From the NCBI GenBank assembly GCA_022818135.1, contig JAFMSR010000003.1, positions 11,524,861-11,588,860 of the forward strand: a stretch of 64,000 nucleotides of DNA, written 5' to 3'. The position numbers and the translations under genes are program-made. This document shows, piece after piece, positions 59,554-64,000 of this stretch. Below the pieces are notes generated by a model, which ran no database searches, had not been told where the DNA came from, and saw only the letters and a program-made list of their open reading frames with translations. Numbering within the stretch: the stretch's first letter is position 1; every line of letters starts with the position of its first letter. The stretch comes from Saxidomus purpurata. Taxonomy: Eukaryota > Mollusca > Bivalvia > Venerida > Veneridae.

Positions 59554-62500
59554 GTAATTTTACATTGTATATTAATTTTTACAGTTATTAAAGTCCTAGG
59601 AGTGCTTTGGATGTAAAGTTACTTGTAGCTCTTCTTTTATACTAACGTAGACATACAAAGATACACAATATATGCAGCCCCCACTGAATCCACCAAAAAA
59701 GCATACACTCGACCGTAACTGTCTAGATAATATCTTGGTCAAGTTTTAAATGGTAAAAAGTCTTTGTCTCTACGTCAAATTAAAAATCTTGTGAACACAT
59801 TAGATGCCACCTTTTTAAAAAAATTTTTATCAAACTTGCACAGAACGTTTGTCATAAGCATAGATGGACTTGTTCCTCGGGTATTACTAAGTGATTTAGG
59901 ATCAGTGTGTCCCTCTTCTCTTTGTGCCAAGGTTGCAGGAATTTCAGAGTTATTGGACTTTGATTTATTTTGTTCAAACAACTGCCTTTTGAAAGTAACT
60001 ATATTTGTGTGCCAGCCCAGTAATTGTTTTCCTTCTCCTTTTGGGTGTGGTAAAAGGACCCATTCCTTATTGAAAACAGTGACCATTTTCCATAATGTCC
60101 AACCCAAAAATTCCCAACTAATGAATTTATAGACACAGTATTGAAAATTATATTAAAAAATACTTTGCAAATCAGAAAAATAAAGAAGGCTTGCAAGTAA
60201 CAGATTTGTACTTTTAAATAAGAGTATAGTGTATCAAAATTGAAACCTCTCAGCAGTCACTGTCTGCCTTACAACTTCTTTTCCATGGTGGTATAATAGT
60301 AAACTGAAATGAAACTATGATAAGTTTGGTTGTTAGATCTACCTTAGCTTTCCAATTTGAAGGAATCAAAGCAGCTTTTCGCAATTTATCCCAACTGAGA
60401 CTCTTTTCCAAAATGGTAATAAAAAAAAAATTGTTGCAACCTGCTGTTGCCCTACATATATTATGGCTGTTGGCACTTGTTACCACTGATATATTATAAT
60501 TCTATGTCTGACTTCAGGAGCCATTACAGACAGAGCATTTAAGACAGAAGAATGAGAGGCGGAAGTTGGATGACATAGCTGCTGCAGCAGACGGTTTCAT
60601 AAACAACCATTTAAGCCAGAAGTTTTCAGAACTAGAGCAATATCTGGCTCAGTATGGCTATAAACCATATGGTAAACTTTTGTTCCTTGCTAAATATTTT
60701 TATGCCCGAAGGTGAGCATATTTAAATTGCATGATCCGTTCTTCCATCTGTCCACTTTTTGGGCTCGGCAATAATAGGTAACAGTTAATTCCTTATGATG
60801 TCATTCATTCCATATGTCTTATGTGGTTATTTTTAGGCCTATGTGGCTAAAAGGTATGATATAGAGAGCAAAACTGCAAATATTTAGTATGTCCGTCCTT
60901 AAATTTGTTCGTGTTCGGGCTGTAACTTTGTCATGCATTGAAGGATTTTAAAACAACTTAGCACAGATCTTCAGCACACCAAGAAGACATGTCTGGTGCA
61001 AAAACCACGTCCATACCACAAAGGTCAAGGTCACACTTAGAGTTTAAACATAGTGGAATCCTGTATATATGCACATTAATTTTGTGTCTGGACTGTAACT
61101 TCGTCTTGCATTGAAGGGTTTTAAAATGAATTAGCAAAGATATTCAGCACATAATGATGACGTTTTGCACACAACAGCGATGACCCTACCTCAAAAGTCA
61201 AGGTCACACTTTAAGACTTTTTACAGTTTAAAAGTAATGGAATCCTGTATGCATGGTAACTCTATGATGCATTTAAGGATTTTAAAATTTAGCAAAACTT
61301 ACTGTGATTATGTATGGGCACAATATTTTGGCCAAGTTTGATTACCAGTCAATCCACCCCAGTCACACTGGAGTTATTCCCCTTTAATTGCCAAACTTGG
61401 ACTAATTTGGACTTGTCCGTTCTCTAACTTAAACAATTCATATCCAGTCTTCACTTAACTTGCTGTGAATGTTATTTGGCCTAATATCTCAGTCTAGTTT
61501 TATAACCAGCGAAATGACTCCATTCACTCTGAAGTTATTGCTCTTTAATTGCTAATTTAGAGTTATTGCTCTTTAATTGCTAATTTAAAGTTATTGCTCT
61601 TCAATTGCTAAATTTTGAACAATTTATAGTTCTCTTCTGATTGATATTAACCTGTATTTTGTGACTGTTTGGCACTGTTCTACGACAGTTGCTAGAACTT
61701 TGCTTGCTTTCTAATTCCAAAAATTGCCTCACAAATTTGAAAGATCTGCCGTAAAGTTGGTGTCGTTTTCATTCCATAGCACAGGAATCACAAAAAAGGA
61801 ACACATATCGTAGAGATTCTTTGCTGTGTCTTGACGTATTTATTACCTTTGTAGAAGAAGAACATGCCAGTAAGGCAGTGACGTCAACACAGACTGTTGC
61901 TAAGGAAGATAGCGAGGATACAACATGCACTGAAGACACTGCGGTGCCCAAGTATCCTTTGGTAGTACATGTTTCTATAGGTGTTGCCTTGATGTAGGGG
62001 TCGATCATCTGGCTCATTTTGCAGAGGTTGTGGGTTTGAATCATGACAGTGGAGTTTGAATACAATCTTCTTAATTCCTCCCAAGCACTTCAAGCAGCAG
62101 TCTTCAAGTAATAATTAGTTAACATAAGTAATAGGAACTTAAAATAAATCTACCATCAGAGTTGAAAAGCACTGTTTCAAAATAACTACTTCAGTGTAAG
62201 TTAAGTTATTTTGAAAAAACTTCAGTATGTTATATTTAAAATTAATTCGCCCTTTACTGAAAAGTTAACTCCTTTGCAAGTTGAGGTGACAAAAAAAATG
62301 GCAATTTCTGCAAATAACGTCATTAGGTTACAATTTTCTTTGATTTCTCCATTACTAGCAGATTTCTTCTGCAAATATCTGTAGACAAGAGAAGGAAATG
62401 CAAGTTTTTTCTTTTTAGCTGACATTAATGACTATTCAATTAGACATAATGGATTTATTGCCAAAATTCTCTTTGAGATTAATTCAAGAATGCCCTGTAT

Positions 62501-63286
62501 GAAGGTTTTGTTGTGGCGTTTCAGATATTCCATAATCTTGAAGTTCAATGATCAAAGAATAAAAGAAAATTATTATGAACTCCTAAGAAAATTAGTTTTC
62601 TTGCGGAAAAATGGTGTTAAAATCCTTGTAGCAATTGAACAAAAATGACAAATGAGTTCTCATGACTGAATTATATAACTTAATGAAGTCATAAAGTAAG
62701 TGATGAGAAAAAGATCAATATAACTTGTAGAAGTTACAATCATAAATCCATTGAAAAGTAACTTGTATGAGTTACACCCCTGACTGACTGTGCGTAGGTC
62801 TTGTTGTTTGTTGCTTCGTAATATAGGCATGGTATCTGGACAAAAGTTCCCTTGCCCGAAAGCACCCTGATTAGAACTATGCACATAGACAAAATCCCTT
62901 TGGTGGATTTGAAAATATACAAACCCAAGATATTTGTTGATTCTCAAGAAAACTTGTTCTTGTTCCAAATGAAACAACTTGTGGCTATAGAATTAATAAT
63001 GAAAAGTTACAGTTGCTTTTTATAGAATATCAACCACTGCTAATGAGTTACTGGCAATAGGGTGCGAAAATGGAGCTTTTAAATGTGTAGTGGTAGTGTT
63101 CAAGACGGCGTCTGATATAACTGTAAACTTTTGCACACATTTCTCCTTAACAAGTCAAAGAACACCACCAGTTGCTAAACCACCGCACGATCCAAATCGT
63201 ACACCTAGAATAGAGGATGCTGGGATATCACTTGACACATTACAATATCTGAACAGCTTGCAGAAGAATAAACCGCCCACAAATAG
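59383..63286 (+). CDS. SKA3: SKA3 homologue, spindle and kinetochore-associated protein 3 (first four coding exons; continues beyond the window)
   Basis: Exons 59383-59553, 60518-60671, 61855-61951 and 63161-63286 join in frame (phases 0, 1, 2, then 2 at the last donor) to give about 182 residues. The first 108 residues match the SKA3 N-terminal coiled-coil pattern: a start of the type MD-x(5)-F-x(2)-LRxLA, an E-C-E heptad run, ISDLKKDVKSLE, and an EQYLAQYGY motif at residues 97-105 that aligns with the YFQKYGY of animal SKA3. Exon 4 carries TPRIEDAG..L, similar to the SKA3 segment after the coiled coil, plus two TP sites that could be CDK1 targets. SKA3 joins SKA1 and SKA2 in the complex that couples outer kinetochores to microtubules and binds NDC80 when phosphorylated. 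The C-terminal part is off the window. Family assignment is good; the exon 3-4 joins are less certain. Confidence 0.85.
59775..60107 (-). pseudogene. Antisense ORF fragments in SKA3 intron 1
   Basis: A 110-codon minus-strand ORF (KEWVLLPHPKGEGKQLLGW..) is followed on the same strand at 60250-60486 by another piece (EKSLSWDKLRKAALIPSNWK). Their composition looks coding and a third frame overlaps the first. This fits a decayed insertion such as a transposon or retrocopy. I cannot name its source. Confidence 0.3.
60518..60671 (+). CDS. SKA3: SKA3 coding exon 2
   Basis: Acceptor CTGACTTCAG|GAGCC, donor CCATATG|GTAAAC, phase 0 in and 1 out. It continues the coiled coil (RQKNERRKLDDIAAAADGF) and ends with ELEQYLAQYGYKPY, the family hallmark at the end of the Ska-complex coiled coil. 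Confidence 0.88.
60885..61300 (+). repeat. Same ~165-180 bp tandem repeat inside SKA3 intron 2
   Basis: Two and a half units of the 58.6-59.3 kb repeat in the same orientation, with TGTAACTTTGTCATGCATTG AAGGATTTTAAAA and AAAGGTCAAGGTCACACTTA. It sits between coding exons 2 and 3. Confidence 0.8.
61855..61951 (+). CDS. SKA3: SKA3 coding exon 3 (probable)
   Basis: Acceptor TACCTTTGTAG|AAGAAG restores the frame left by exon 2. About 31 acidic, Thr-rich codons follow to the donor CCCAA|GTATCC. The donor is modest and another GT (GGTAGT, about 9 bases on) exists, but the chosen one leaves the phase exon 4 needs. Confidence 0.65.
62000..62095 (+). repeat. tRNA-derived SINE fragment in SKA3 intron 3
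   Basis: GGTCGATCATCTGGCTCATT, then GGTTGTGGGTTTGAATCATG resembles an A and B box in order. It is decayed. Confidence 0.4.
63161..63286 (+). CDS. SKA3: SKA3 coding exon 4 (probable)
   Basis: Acceptor AGTCAAAG|AACACC (an in-phase alternative AACAAG lies six bases earlier), donor ACAAATAG|GTATGT. It codes for TPPVAKPPHDPNRTPRIEDA and then GISLDTLQYLNSL, resembling the short conserved segment after the SKA3 coiled coil. The exon leaves phase 2, so the gene continues to the right of 64000. Confidence 0.75.
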
Positions 63287-63668
63287 GTATGTTTACTTTC
63301 GAAAATACTATAAAACTACTTTTGGAGTGGCTGCTGACGTCTTTCCTTTGCTAGCTCTTTGCTGATGGTTAGTGAGTATACGTATGAAACAAATGTAGAT
63401 CATGATCAGCCTTCAGTTAGTACTACATGTATTTCAGTGAACACACCATAAATAATCCATGCCACTACCAAAGCATGGATGTGAAGTCCATGCTAGAATT
63501 TAGCAAGGCGAGATTTGTGTTGAGTTATGTTAGGCAAGTGTACAGCTGCAGTTAACAAAACCTGCAGGATTCTTTGAAGAATTGAAAGAAATTCCATTTC
63601 ATATACTCATCTATAACCATATGATTGTCAGATTTGAATAAGGTTGTCAGTTTGAAATTTGAACAAAG

Positions 63669-63770
63669 AAGAGCGGTGGTGTATGTTGTCCGCTCATCCC
63701 AGAGGTTGCGGGTTCGAGCCCCACCGGGGTCACGACCATACTTCCTCATATGACGCCAGTACTGGTTTTT
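63669..63770 (+). repeat. tRNA-headed SINE, family A, truncated
   Basis: Same head as the copies at 1 and 43698, with a short deletion between the A and B boxes. The body stops at ACTGGTTTTT and is followed directly by the hairpin end of a tandem-core element, which seems to have inserted in its T-run. Confidence 0.78.
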
Positions 63771-64000
63771 AGCTCGACTTTTCTATGAAAAGGGGAGCTA
63801 TCCTACTCGCGTCGGCGTTGGTGTCACACCTTGGTTAAGTTTTTCAATCACCCCACTTTGTTTCAAAAGTATTAGAGGTATGGCTTTGAAACTTACCATA
63901 CTTGTTTACCATCATAACCTCCATCTACGACGAAGGTACATAACTCTGTTCAAGGTTTTTGACAGAATTATGGCCCTTTTTGGACTTAGAAAGTGTATTG
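63771..64000 (-). mobile_element. Tandem-core element H3, cut by the window edge
   Basis: Starts AGCTCGACTTTTCTATGAAA AGGGGAGCTATCC, the reverse complement of the H1 end, and continues with TTGGTTAAGTTTTTC, TAGAGGTATGGCTTTGAAAC and TTGTTTACCATCATAACC, matching H1 in reverse order. It abuts the family A SINE at its T-run. Confidence 0.75.

Overview
The window is animal nuclear DNA, AT-rich and full of short interspersed repeats. Genes are split by GT-AG introns. The repeat landscape (tRNA-headed SINEs, elements with tandem ~160-190 bp cores and hairpin ends, palindromic MITEs, 33-36 bp minisatellites) is what I would expect of a bivalve mollusc, most likely a venerid-type clam. The taxon is an inference from repeat style only, since no rRNA or mitochondrial marker is present. 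Most of the 64 kb is intron or intergenic repeat. I can defend four protein genes.

Layout. (1) 1-10.7 kb: no confident gene; a SINE, 33-bp and 36-bp minisatellites, a full tRNA-headed SINE at 5.0-5.4 kb, a tandem-core element at 5.5-6.4 kb, and a long inverted repeat at 9.7-10.66 kb. (2) 10.8-11.76 kb, minus: an intronless 315-codon ORF for a disordered basic protein I do not recognise. (3) 13-22.9 kb: repeats, including a second inverted repeat (13.0-13.25 kb) and a complete tandem-core element (21.3-22.5 kb). (4) 22.9-31.04 kb, minus: a five-exon gene, reconstructed from start to stop, for a 281-aa Gly/Ser/Asn-rich protein ending in S-[LI]-F-N type repeats; every intron is phase 1. (5) 31-39 kb: intergenic, with an 82-base run of G at 35.7 kb. 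(6) 39.2-45.5 kb, minus: a three-exon gene for a membrane protein with a Ser/Thr-rich mucin-like ectodomain, one membrane helix, a membrane-proximal FSNPAY signal and a 967-residue acidic cytoplasmic tail. The tail repeats aromatic-acidic-hydrophobic motifs that look like LC3-interacting regions and also carries DPF and NPF endocytic motifs. (7) 45.6-59.3 kb: repeats, including a diverged inverted pair of GCAATTAGCAAGT-like repeats (52.6-54.7 kb) and a possible spliced non-coding transcript (55.5-57.1 kb). (8) 59.38 kb to the right edge, plus: the first four coding exons of a SKA3 homologue (outer-kinetochore Ska complex); the rest lies beyond the window.

The genes do not form an obvious pathway; each stands alone, as is usual in animal genomes. 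The most interesting object is the membrane protein at 39-45 kb: its architecture (mucin stalk, endocytic sorting motifs and many LIR-like motifs on one giant exon) suggests an endocytic or autophagy-linked receptor that I cannot assign to a known family. Several repeats show one-sided single-base deletions, and homopolymer blocks near 36 kb look unreliable, so part of the repeat sequence may carry assembly error. The splice-supported coding exons are open throughout.
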